Made by a program: the position numbers and the translations under genes. Below, in pieces: positions 50,101 to 59,900 of a stretch of 64,000 bases of DNA (positions are counted from its first letter, which is position 1; each line of letters begins with the position of its first letter). The stretch covers positions 9,887,883-9,951,882 of the forward strand of contig NC_047081.1 of assembly GCF_902459465.1 (NCBI RefSeq). The letters run 5' to 3'. Source of the DNA: Asterias rubens. Lineage: Eukaryota > Echinodermata > Asteroidea > Forcipulatida > Asteriidae. The notes under the pieces are model-generated. The model was not told the DNA's origin, ran no database searches, and was given only the letters and a program-made list of their open reading frames with translations.

Positions 50101-52174
50101 CAAATATGCATCGAAATTGCGTGGTTTTCCTTTTACTTCGTCGACTAACACGGTCGGCCATTTATGGGAGTTAAATGGCCGACCGTGTTAGTTCGCAAAG
50201 CAAAAGGAAAACCACGCAATTTCTAGGCAAATTTGTGTGGATCGTTGTATTCTACTTTCAAAACATCTTTCCAACCATATGCTTTGTATACTGCCAACTC
50301 GTCCGATCCAAGGCAACATGTCCCTTTAAGTGTACATTGTCATGCCCCTTTGAACAGCTTTGCCTGGAATTGGCGCATTATAAATTGTCTTATTATTTTA
50401 TAAAAAATATGGTGGAATAGATGTTTAAAATATTTTTTTTAAACTCAGTTTGTAACGGTTTCATTTTGGTGAGATGCATTGCCATGAAGTGGCCAGTTGA
50501 TGTATTTATTGATAACAAACTTTTTGGTATAATTTATATTCTTTCAGCACGTTTTGCATCAGATTCGAAGCCGGTATATTCAGGGGAATCTATCGGTTGC
50601 TTCCACAAACTCCGATTCTATCAGGCCAAGGGATGTGCAGTTACTAAGGAATGACATCCAAGCTCTCAGGTATTACTTAAAGACAGTGGACACTATTGGT
50701 AATTGTCAAAGACTAGCCTTCACAGTTGGTGTATCTCAACCTATGCATAAAATAACAAACCTGTGAAAATCTGAGCTCGATCGGTCGTCAGAGTTGCAAG
50801 ATAACTATGAAAGAAAAAAAACACCCTTGTCACACGAAGCTGTGTGCGTTTAGATGGTTAATTTCGAGACCTCAAGTTCTAAACTTGAGGTCTCGAAATC
50901 AAATTCGTGTAAAATTACTCCTTTCTCCAAAACTAGGTCACTTCAGAGGGAGCTGTTTCTCACAATGTTTTATACCATCAACCTCTCCCCATTACTCGTT
51001 ACAAAGTAAGGTTTTATGCCAATCATTATTTTGAGTAATTACCAATAGTGTCCACTGCCTTTAAGAAAAATCCTCTTCACCAAGAAGTCAATAGTTGCTT
51101 CTTATAAAGCGCTTATATTCGTCACTTTCAGTGACACCCAAGAGCTTCAACATTCAGCATTTCCCTGCAAGGTTTGTGGGTGACATTTGAGTTTATGAGA
51201 CCTGTTAGAACTCGTTTTATCTCGAATTAGGACGAGTAACTCGTCCTAACTTAGGATTAATCTTAAGGTCTGCATGCTACAGTGCAGGGTTGGGACTCGT
51301 CCTAGGTCCTAAGATTTTTTTTGGAAATCGACGGCTTCTCCTTTGTACATAGTACCACAGGGCCCATATTCACACCGCTGCTTCTTAAGCAGATAAAATG
51401 TTGACTGACAAGTTTGTAGTAGTAGAAATGAGCTGGATACCAGGCACAAATGATTCACTTGATTGTGGTATTTTTACCTTATTTTTGTAAACATAATTTT
51501 GCTGTCCTAAACGCTTCCTGTGCTTATAAGCAGCTCCATATGAACTTGGCTTCGTCTCTTGCAGACATTTTGCAGAGATCCGCCTTGAAACTATCGACAA
51601 GTCACTGGACACTTCGAATGGCAAGGCAAGTGGTCTACGTAAAAAGCTAGAAGATCTCGGCCCACTAGGGTCACATGTCACCGAGGTGTTGAGCAAGTCC
51701 GTGGCACTGACGGACAACGCCGACTCACTGCGGGCTCAAACCGATCAGTTAGAAGAAGAACAGGCCACGGAGATTGTAGATAGGGACCACGAATCGGCTG
51801 ACTTGAGAGACCGGATAGCTGAGCAGATTTCCGCGATGGAACAGCTCCGGAGCGACCATGCAGCCGAAGTGAGGGAGATGGATCGTCATGCAGAGAGTTT
51901 GAACGGCATCATCAGGCGCCTGAATGACGAGGTTGTCGCCAGGGAGCGGCACGAGTCGGCCCTGGCTAACAACATCATCCGGTTGGAAGGTGAGAAGACC
52001 AGCCTGGGTTTGGAGCTGGATGATGTGAACGAGGAAAAGACAAAGCTGGGGGTCGAGGTTGCGAGGCTCACCGGACAGTTACAACACAGCCGACTCGGTT
52101 TCATGCAGCGTGTAGCCACTGTGATCGAAGACAGAGTAAAAGCCCCTGGCGATCAGGTGAATATTAATTTATGA
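41132..52174 (+). CDS. Divergent TRPC-like cation channel, gene 1 of a tandem pair (complete)
   Basis: Exons: 41132-41438, 43492-43610, 43977-44084, 44669-44956, 45494-45601, 45798-45985, 46209-46345, 46477-46616, 47302-47861, 48256-48451, 48928-49107, 49692-49730, 50548-50669 and 51565-52174, giving about 1033 aa. TRPC features in order: an ankyrin-like segment (DIPLGDALLRAI; TPLVLAAQRND), a linker-helix region, FIAHPHSQ before a pre-S1 hydrophobic elbow (338-361), S1 (380-398), S2 (405-425), S3 (441-459), S4-S5 with GPLRISFG, a Cys pair C636/C645 before the pore, the pore helix LYWTLFGI (660-667), S6 (VLVLLNALIGMLSNTY) and the TRP helix EWKFNRTVVW (723-732) followed by LPPPFNLIPS. The N-terminus is short, with fewer ankyrin units than vertebrate TRPC, and their CxCxxC zinc site is absent. 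The family forms tetrameric, receptor-activated Ca2+/Na+ channels in the plasma membrane. Exons 12 and 13 are short and less certain. Confidence 0.88.
41918..42300 (-). mobile_element. ~380-bp-family element, reverse orientation
   Basis: TTAAAGGCAGTGGACACTAA is at the left and CCAATAGTGTCCGTGTCTTT at the right. The central GAGACCTCAGATTT / AATTTGAGGTCTC hairpin is present. It is in intron 1 of TRPC-like gene 1, beside a partial reverse copy at 41464-41612. Confidence 0.72.
42668..43068 (+). mobile_element. ~380-bp-family element, diverged subfamily
   Basis: Ends resemble AAAGGCAACGGACACATTTG and CCAAACGTGTCATGACTTTA. It is in intron 1 of TRPC-like gene 1. Confidence 0.62.
45242..45385 (+). 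repeat. AACGT pentanucleotide array
   Basis: Degenerate then pure AACGT units (at least nine consecutive pure units near 45325-45374). It is in intron 4 of TRPC-like gene 1, about 110 bp before exon 5. Confidence 0.85.
45720..45797 (+). repeat. In-frame tandem duplicate acceptors before exon 6 of TRPC-like gene 1
   Basis: AG-bounded copies start at 45720, 45759 and 45798, a 39-bp period. Each repeats the pyrimidine-rich intron end (TTGTTCTTCTCAG) and the exon start (TTCATAGCTCATCCTC). The frame is open across all three: FISHPRSHYCSSQ, then FIAHPRSYYCSSQ, then the exon proper FIAHPHSQK. Use of the first or second acceptor would add 26 or 13 residues without a frameshift. Confidence 0.85.
46960..47055 (+). 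repeat. Two-copy direct repeat (TTTTCAAGAGATGTTTACAA)
   Basis: A unit of about 36 bp occurs twice (from about 46987 and 47022) in intron 8 of TRPC-like gene 1. Flanking text CTTCATTAGTCGTCAAGTT also occurs near 52947. Confidence 0.7.
47302..48451 (+). CDS. TRPC-like gene 1: enlarged S3-S4 loop, S4-S6 and pore exons (9 and 10)
   Basis: Exon 9 (47302-47861) and exon 10 (48256-48451) join as …GFA-T-LFVSLF. About 98 residues (460-557) separate S3 from S4, where typical TRPC proteins have a few dozen. The loop holds an N-glycosylation sequon (NGT, about 480) and an amphipathic segment LSSLHGKL…EGVGEIAMKVLSSC. Gene 2 keeps a matching segment. The vertebrate LFW pore motif is LYW here. A splice-like fragment at 48061-48117 lies between these exons but belongs to a repeat and is excluded. 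Confidence 0.85.
49148..49300 (+). mobile_element. Inverted-repeat element with 'GGTGGCAGCAGACTT' arms
   Basis: AGGTGGCAGCAGACTTACAG and AAGTCTGCTGCCACCAAGCG are inverted. It is followed at 49310-49435 by a sequence also present in reverse at 61525-61680 (ATAGCGCCCTCTTTCGAATC). Confidence 0.55.
49985..50332 (+). mobile_element. Long-hairpin element ('CGTTGCCTTGGATCGGTC' family), full length
   Basis: The two arms are almost perfect reverse complements over about 170 bp each: AAGGAACACGTTGCCTTGG…GGCCATTTATGG against GTTAAATGGCC…CCAAGGCAACATGTCCCTTT. It is in intron 12 of TRPC-like gene 1. Other copies: 16504-16868, 20108-20456 and a half copy at 57318-57505. Confidence 0.78.
50681..51064 (+). 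mobile_element. Complete ~380-bp-family element, GGACACTATTGG subfamily
   Basis: TTAAAGACAGTGGACACTAT opens and ATAGTGTCCACTGCCTTTAA closes the element. A central hairpin is visible as GAGACCTCAAGTTC / AACTTGAGGTCTC. It begins about 10 bp after the donor of TRPC-like gene 1 exon 13. Confidence 0.78.
51565..52174 (+). CDS. TRPC-like gene 1 C-terminal coiled-coil exon
   Basis: The exon continues the frame from exon 13 (AG + A gives Arg) for 203 residues. From about residue 880 to 1015 it is charged with regularly spaced Leu/Ile/Val (SLRAQTDQLEEEQ, IIRRLNDEVVARE, ELDDVNEEKTKLGVEV), a long predicted coiled coil. It ends at TGA 52172-52174, with AATAAA at 52326-52331. GTGAAT at 52158 could instead act as a donor to a tiny last exon at 53453-53473 (GEGPSN then TGA). 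Confidence 0.8.
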
Positions 52175-52325
52175 ATGTACTTAAAAGAATATTACAGAAT
52201 TGGTTAGAAAAAAAAAATCGTCTTGGATCACAGAACTACAAAAGTCACACGGTCTAATGATGATGGTAGTAAAAAAAAAAAAATCCCTTGAAACATTTAT
52301 GTCTGAAATGTCATATTTGATGTGA

Positions 52326-52335
52326 AATAAATAAA
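52326..52335 (+). promoter_or_regulatory. Candidate polyadenylation signals for TRPC-like gene 1
   Basis: Two overlapping AATAAA hexamers (52326-52331 and 52330-52335) lie about 150 bp after the stop codon, with a T-run about 50 bp downstream (52380-52391). Confidence 0.45.
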
Positions 52336-53086
52336 ACTAGTTTCCCGTTTTGAGTTATCGCTGAGTTAAGTTTATATTCATTTTTTTTTTTACAATGTCA
52401 TGCAAAACGTGTAATCGGTTTTTCACCATTTTCTCGTGACCCAGATGGCCGATCGATCTAAAATTCCTACAGGTTTGTAAACTTCGTATATACACTGTTA
52501 GCAACTGTTTTGCTAGCAAACATCAATTGTTTAATGTTCCTTTAATGTGTGATTAACGGTAACTTCGTTCACCACCTATTTGTCACGACTTTTGAAAGAA
52601 ATGAACACATTATATGAAGGTAACAATTACAAGCTCTGCAAATTTTTTTGTTAACAATAAACCTTCACATTTGGAACTGTTGTGGCATGACATGTGCATA
52701 CAATTTCAGCGTGGGAGCCACGGATCTATAGGTCAAAGGTCAGTTGTAGGGTGGGGGGATAAAGCATATTTTTTCCTGAACATTTATTTTCATGACAAGT
52801 CGATGAATGCTTAGAAAATGTTGAGATGTTTCAGGTTAATCTTCTAGGGTTTTGGTACCTTTTTGTAGTTCAAGTTTTTTCCCATGACATGAATTACTAC
52901 TCATGTTAAGCAAGATTTATGTGACATAGTTTACCTATAAAGGTTCAGCTTCATTAGTCGTCAAGTTGTTGGGGAAAAAGTGAAAATCACAGAGCAATGT
53001 TTCCTTCTCCTGAGACAATTTTATTTTTCTCGTGACATTGTTTTACTCATTACTCAAAAACTACAGCTTCCCAGTGAGTAACATTT

Positions 53087-53332
53087 TAAAGGCAGAGGAC
53101 ACTATTGGTAAATGTCAAAGACTATAGTCTTCTCACTTGGTGTATCTCAACATATGCATAAAATAAAATAACAAACCTGTGAAAATTTGAGCTCAATTGG
53201 TTGTCGAAATTGCGAGATAATAATGAACGAAGTTTTATACTACTAACAGCTCCCATTACTCGTTACCAAGTTAGGTTTAATGCAAATCTTTATTTTGAGT
53301 AATTACCAATAGTGTCCACTGCCTTTAAGCTT
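53087..53332 (+). mobile_element. ~380-bp-family element with internal deletion
   Basis: Both ends remain (AAAGGCAGAGGACACTATTG and CCAATAGTGTCCACTGCCTT) but about 140 bp of the middle are missing, with the join near AATGAACGAAGTTTTATAC. It is 3' of TRPC-like gene 1. Confidence 0.68.
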
Positions 53333-54994
53333 TTTACAATCATTGTTTTCAAACAGTGTAAGTTCAATGGGGACATTGTCATACAAAAAGTACACGAAAC
53401 TCATTAAATCGTGTCTTAATACCGTACTTTCTAATCTTGCTTTGTTACATAGGGAGAGGGCCCAAGTAACTGAAGTAAAAGAAGGATGACGAGAGTGGAA
53501 CTGCATAAGAGTGTACACCATTACTGCCAGGGTTTGGTTGTTCATTTATTGAGTACTAAAATAACATTCATAAACAAACTAAAAAGGTAAGGCCATGGTC
53601 ATATAACATATTATATTAAGCTCGGTTTTTTTCACAGGTTTGTTATTTTAGACATAATGTTGAGATAAACCAACTGTGAAGACTAGTCTTTGACGTGTCT
53701 TTAACCAAGTTAGCAGGAAACACCAGTTATAAGCGTTTTGGGTCGTGTTCAGAGTTTTTCATTAAAGGATACAATTGATGGTTATATTATTTGCATTTGC
53801 CGCCAAGTTAAAGTGAACGTCTACCTTTATTTTCTTTCTATTATGTATTTGGTAGATAGGCATATACATTCTAAATGTATTTTTGCAAGTAGAACCGGAA
53901 GCTAGAGCTCAAGTTTTTTTGCGTTTTATTACTGAATTGATTTTTTAAATTTTTTTTTTTTTATGTTACTTAGTTACTGCAATCCCATCAACATAATTTT
54001 ATTGAGAAGAGCAACAGTAGGAACTTAATAAATAAACGACTAACAAGCTTTTGTTATGAATAATATAACTAACATTTAACCAATAAAAATAAAAAAAGTT
54101 GCTATTTACAAAGCACCATGTATGTGTACTGAAAGTTGACAGTTTCTAACAATTATTTGTGTTCGTTATTTTTGTGTGTGTTACGAATTTTTAATTCCCC
54201 TTATCTCTAAGATTAAGAAATTTGGATCATTATATACTTTTTGGGGTTTGGTATATTTATAACCCGAAAGCTGTATTTTGAGTAAGAGGTAATTTCTCAC
54301 TCAATTTAATTTTAAAAGACTTCAGGCCTTTAGCCCTTTTAGACATTTGAAAGCACACAACAATTGTGTTTTTTTCTTACATTGATCTCTTGCTACTTTT
54401 GATGACCAATTGAGTAAAAATTTTCACAGATATGTTATTTTTAATCATATGTTGGGAATACACCAAGTGAGAATACTTTTCTAAAAATAAACACATTAGT
54501 GCATTAGCCATTAGTATACGTAATAATATATCCCATCAGACAAGTTTTTTATTATCGAAAACAAAAACAAAAACTGACACACATTGTGCAAAATGGGTAT
54601 AAATTATCATGTCCCCCCCATGAAATACCCAAATGCATGTCATTTAGAAAAAAACATCTACAAAACGTGTCTGGAGCAATTTCACCACAGCACAGAGTAA
54701 AGGCCTATAGAAGTGGAAGTAACATAACACAATTTGCAACTCAAATTTCAAATACCAAAATCTTTTCATAAAACTGATTTCCATACAACGAGGTCAAACC
54801 AAATCGAACAAACACACACAACGCACAGACGCATTGAATCATTTAGGATCGAGCAACCATGACCAGGCACTTTATATTAAAAATAGACGAGGAGGGTGAT
54901 TTTTGTGATCAGAAAAAAACAACATTTTAAGTACTCTCAAATGCATCCTTGTTGAGTCGGACATGTTTGTTTCTTTCCCTTGTCTCTGTTCCTA

Positions 54995-55308
54995 AACGCA
55001 ATCGGCACTATTGGTTATTGGCAATTACGCACACAAATTGTTAGCATAAAAACTCACTTGTTAACAATGGATAGCTTTCGATATGTATTGTGAGAAACGG
55101 CTCCCTCTGAAGAATTGTTTTGGGAGAGGTAATTTGTTACTCAAATTATTAAATGTTTATAGTGGCTGATGTCTTTTTAAAATTTTGTCGATCAGTTGAG
55201 TCTAAATTTGGACAGATTCGTTCATTTATGCATATGTTGGGACACATTAAGTGAAAATACTGTTATTTGACAATTACCAAAAGGACAAAGGTGCCCAGTG
55301 CCTTTAAA
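54995..55308 (-). mobile_element. Diverged member of the 380-bp family
   Basis: TTGTGAGAAACGGCTCCCTC and GACAATTACCAAAAGGAC are reverse-orientation family blocks. Further partial copies: 1127-1235, 13572-13815, 23967-24190, 41464-41612, 45030-45245, 53630-53705, 54280-54500, 57840-58022, 59391-59625 and 60925-61048. Confidence 0.5.
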
Positions 55309-56909
55309 TGAGCAAAGCCCGTCATTTTTTAGGCCGACAATGTAGACATTTACTAAACTTTAAATGGCAAATAGTGAAAGTGTCGGACAAAAACATCTCA
55401 CTTCGAAAGACAACGTCCAACAGGTTCATGAGACTTAGCCTTAGTTCCGACAGCTACAAGAACGGCTTCTTTCCAAGATATCTGCGGGACTCGGATGCCC
55501 TCAAGTCACCATTGATCTGCCCACAGTTGCGCAGTTCAAGGGAGCCATCAGTGCCTAATTAATCATGCAACTAATTTGTAATTGGCACCAACTGTAAATT
55601 TGACAGCACCACACCCATTATGTCCACCAACTGAGTCATATCACACACAACTCGTTTAGTTGCTGAAAGGCGTTAGATAGATAGAAAGTCAAAACAAAAA
55701 AAAAATAAAAAAATGTCATAAACTGGTGAGGCACAAACTGACACCGACTGTCATAACGTGCTATAATGCACGTAGGCACACTGAGGGCTAACGTTTCCCC
55801 AGATTTGTCTTTTGAATCAAACAATTTGTAATTATGGTTCAAGAATTGGTCCAGTCCTCGATCACATTTTGAAAAGACTCTGACAACATACAAGGTCAAT
55901 CGAGAATTTGTTTTTTTTTGTCTGTGACTGCAGGTTTTATGCCTTTGTGGATAATCCGTCCTACTTTGATAACCCGTAATCTTTGTAATGGGTTTGTTCA
56001 TCCGTCAAGTTTTTTAAAACACATTTTGAGGAATTTGAGGTCAAGTGAACTTTGTTTGTGTGATGGGCACTGCAAACAAATTGGGAAAAGTTGAAACCAA
56101 GGGTGTTGTAGAACCCGAAGAGAGAATAAAAACTAAGATCTTATTATATAGGTTGTAAAAATAACACCAATGTAGGCCTACCTTTTTTGGCAGTGTTTAT
56201 TTAAACACCCATGGTGTCAATTTTAACACCCAAGTTATTGCAAGGTGAATGCTTGTTAGAGTCACTGATTTTAAGAAAGTATTTTGTATTGATGTACTCC
56301 GGAAATCCAGAATTTAAATTTTTCATTAACGTAACTGGTCATTCTAATTGCGGGCTTTTGGAAGAAAATCATAGTGTCGAACTCATCATTGGTTGTTTTT
56401 GTGCTGGTCCTTTAAGTGTGTGTGGAGATAAGGTTAATACATTAAGTCATGAGATATCAGACCAACAAGCATGCATTGAATGTAGTTGACTGAATATTTT
56501 GTGACCAGACTGAAAATGTTTACGAAGTAAAGCGTTCACAGGTTTTTGTTTCGTTGGATTCCTAGACGTTACTTCATTCCAAACCGTTAATTTGTTTTTC
56601 TCTACCGTGGTCGGATGCACCCTTTTTAATTCTCGCGGAACCGTGAGATTTTTTTAATACAAAAACATGACCTTGGCGCACTCTGCGAGGTATTTACCTA
56701 AATCGAGGTCTGAACTCGATCGTACCTGTACGTATTATTACAACACAACATCAACTTTTAACACAGAAAGCAACTGCAGTTCATGGACGAAAATAAAATA
56801 ATAAAGTTGTTTGAGTGTTTTGACGTAAACAATGCAGGAAGTTATGCGTTTCGACTTGTGACATGATCGGGAAATTATACAGGAAACTTTTTGAGGGGAT
56901 CGAAACAAA

Positions 56910-59900
56910 ATGGATGACGATGAACAGGCCATCGAACTGTTAGACAGGAATAACGGTGTTATTGAGAACGGTACTATACCGACCGAGGACGTGTACGCCG
57001 AGCGCACCGTACCCGCCCAGTCTGTACCGTCTCCCGACGCGGAGACCTACCTAAGAGAGAAGGGCGAACGCGGCGAGGAAGCACGTTACGATGCCATTAG
57101 CAAGCTGGCCGGTACGGGGAACGGGCTGAAGCTTCAAGATTTGTTGACGGAATGGAAAGAACATGGCTGGTTGCGGGATTGGAGAAACGAAGAGGATTTG
57201 ACGCTTTATGCTGACGCCATCACGGATGGGTATATAGGCAAGTGTCCAATTTATTTTTTTAATTTTAGTAACTTTGACACAATATTATAGGATTTGAGGC
57301 ATTGCATGGTGAGGTATCAATATATACTTGGTTTGCGGTCGACCGTATTGTTCGCAAAATAAAAGGAAAACCACGCAAATTCGAGGAATGTTTGTGTGGT
57401 TGATTGTATTCTACCTTTAACAAATCTTTGTAACTATATGGAATTTATAACAAACACCTTTCTAAGACCAACTCGCCCGATCCAAGGCAACGTGTCCCTA
57501 TAATAAGTCAAGTCTCTAAAACTAAACATCGTTCATGTCTCATGTTTTTTTGCAGATGTAATAAACGTGCTTCTCATGTTCCACATACCCCTCGGTGACG
57601 CATTGATACGTGCAATAGACGTGGGGTTTGACGAAGCAGTCACGGTGATATGTCATTATCTCCAAGAACCGGACCAAGAGGTATTCAGGTTTAAAACATT
57701 ACCCAATTCAATTCAATTCAATATTGGTTTATTTTCATATAAAAATACAAGACCAAATAAAAAGTCATAGACTAATGGCATTTGGTTAACAAAAAATTAC
57801 ATCAAAAATATATGTACAAGTATACATGAAAAAACAATAAACATCTAAACGCACACAACTTCGTGTGGCATGGGTGTTTTTTTCTTTCATCATTATCTCG
57901 CAAGTTCGAAGACCAATTGAATTAAAATGTTCACAGATTTGTTATTTTATGCATATGTTGGAGTACAGCAAGTGAGAAGACTGGTCTTTGACAATTACCA
58001 ATAGTGTCCAGTGTCTTTAATTCAAACGTAGTCCCATCATACCTTGCAGGAAAATACTGTATGCTGAAGCAGCAAGTGACGGATATAAGCGCTATTATAA
58101 GAAGTTTCTATTAAAAAGATTTATAATGACTTACCAATTTACTTATGCTTGCTCCTGAAGGATATACGAGAATCCATCCTGACCGATAGTTGTGATAATG
58201 ATGATTTTCATCCAGCCATTACACCTTTGGTTCTGGCAGCTCAGCGTAACAACTTTGACGCTGTTAAGGTAGGACATATCTAAACTTCAGTTAAATAAAA
58301 GGCAAAACAATTTCAGATTTCTCAGATTCAAATATTTCAGTGAGAAATTATCTCTTTCTCAAAAGCTATTTTACTTTGTTTCTCACAATGTTTTTTAGTC
58401 AGCATCTCTCCGTTGCCCGTTATTTATTCTAATATAAATTCTGAGTACAGATTTAACCATAAGTTTCTTAATAGTCTCAGCTCAATTTGGGCATTTTCCG
58501 ATTTGTTCGTCTACGATCATGCCCCAGAACACCCATGTTGCTTAAGTCAGCATCAATCTTAGATCAATTTGAGCAATTGGGAAAACAACTCGTCTCGATC
58601 ACGCTGATATTCAACTACCTGCTTCATATATTTTAGTATACATATCTCAGCTAATTGGTACCTTTATATCAATTCTCAGTTACTGGTCGGACTCGGTGAC
58701 AAGCTTGACGAGCCGAACATCACACGGGGCGATGTGACCTTAACCCAAGCCGTATCCACCCTCCACATCTACCGCGCCCTCTCCCAGCCCGCCTACGTCT
58801 TGGCCACCCAGGTGGACGTCTTCGGCCACGCCTTCGAGATGAGCAAGAAACTCCGGACTCTGAGTGCGATGTGGGAGGACTTCGGTGCCGAGTATGAGGA
58901 GATGGCGAGAGGCATTGAAGTGTTTGCCGGTGAGATGCTGGGAGAGTCCAGTTCGACCGAAGAGGTAATTATAATGAGACAGGTGTAGTCTCTACTGACG
59001 ATGACTAGAGCGAACTAATGTGCTCTTAACACGATAGTTTCGTTTTCATCACAAAATTGTTTGTATTGATATACCTTTTTCGATGTGGTACACGCTATTC
59101 TTTGACATGTAATAGCTAAGGTCTGCTGTAAGTATCCACATATAGGGCATATATTACACTGCTCTGTATGGACATTAGTCATATGCCTACCCAAATACAT
59201 AAATTTTTCTTCATTTTTACTGTGGAATTTTAACACAAATTAATATTTTCAGATTCTTGCGCTGTTTCGCTACCACAACACGGATAAGTACCGGAATGTT
59301 GAAGGCAAACAACATCCATTGGCTAAGCTGTTCGAGGCAATTAACTACAAACAGAAAGAGGTACTGCACCTTGGGGTTTTGACTATTAATAATTAAAGAC
59401 TGTGGACACTATTGGTAATTGTTAAAAACCAGTCGTCTCACTTGCTGTAGCTCAACATATGCACAAAATAACAAACCTGTGAAAATTTGAATTCAACTGG
59501 TTGTCGAAGCTGCGAGATAATAATGAAAGAAAAAAACACCATTGTCACACGAAGTTGTGTGCTTTCATATGCTTGATTTCGAGACCTCAAATTCTAAATT
59601 TTGAGGTATCGAAATCAACTTCTTAAAAACCTCTTTTTTCTCTCCGCACATGGCCCAATTTCATAAAGCTGTTTTTGCAGAAAATACCGCTTGAAAAAAA
59701 AAATAATAATAATAATTTTCAATTAATTGAGTCGGCACCAGCCACAACATACAAACTATAATGTAATTATTTTGGGCTAGTAGCCTGATTCTGCTAAGCA
59801 ATACTATTATGTGTTTAGCGAGTTTTTTTGTGCTTACATGCTTTATGAAATTGGGCCAAGTTCATTGCCCATCCTCATTCCCATTTATATTGTTCTTTTC

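Larger units (their letters stand above)
52336..56909. other. Intergenic between the two TRPC-like genes
   Basis: Mostly AT-rich DNA with several partial 380-bp-family copies. A moderately GC-rich, codon-like stretch at 55390-55561 stands out but matches nothing I recognise. The promoter of gene 2 should lie just before 56910. Confidence 0.55.
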
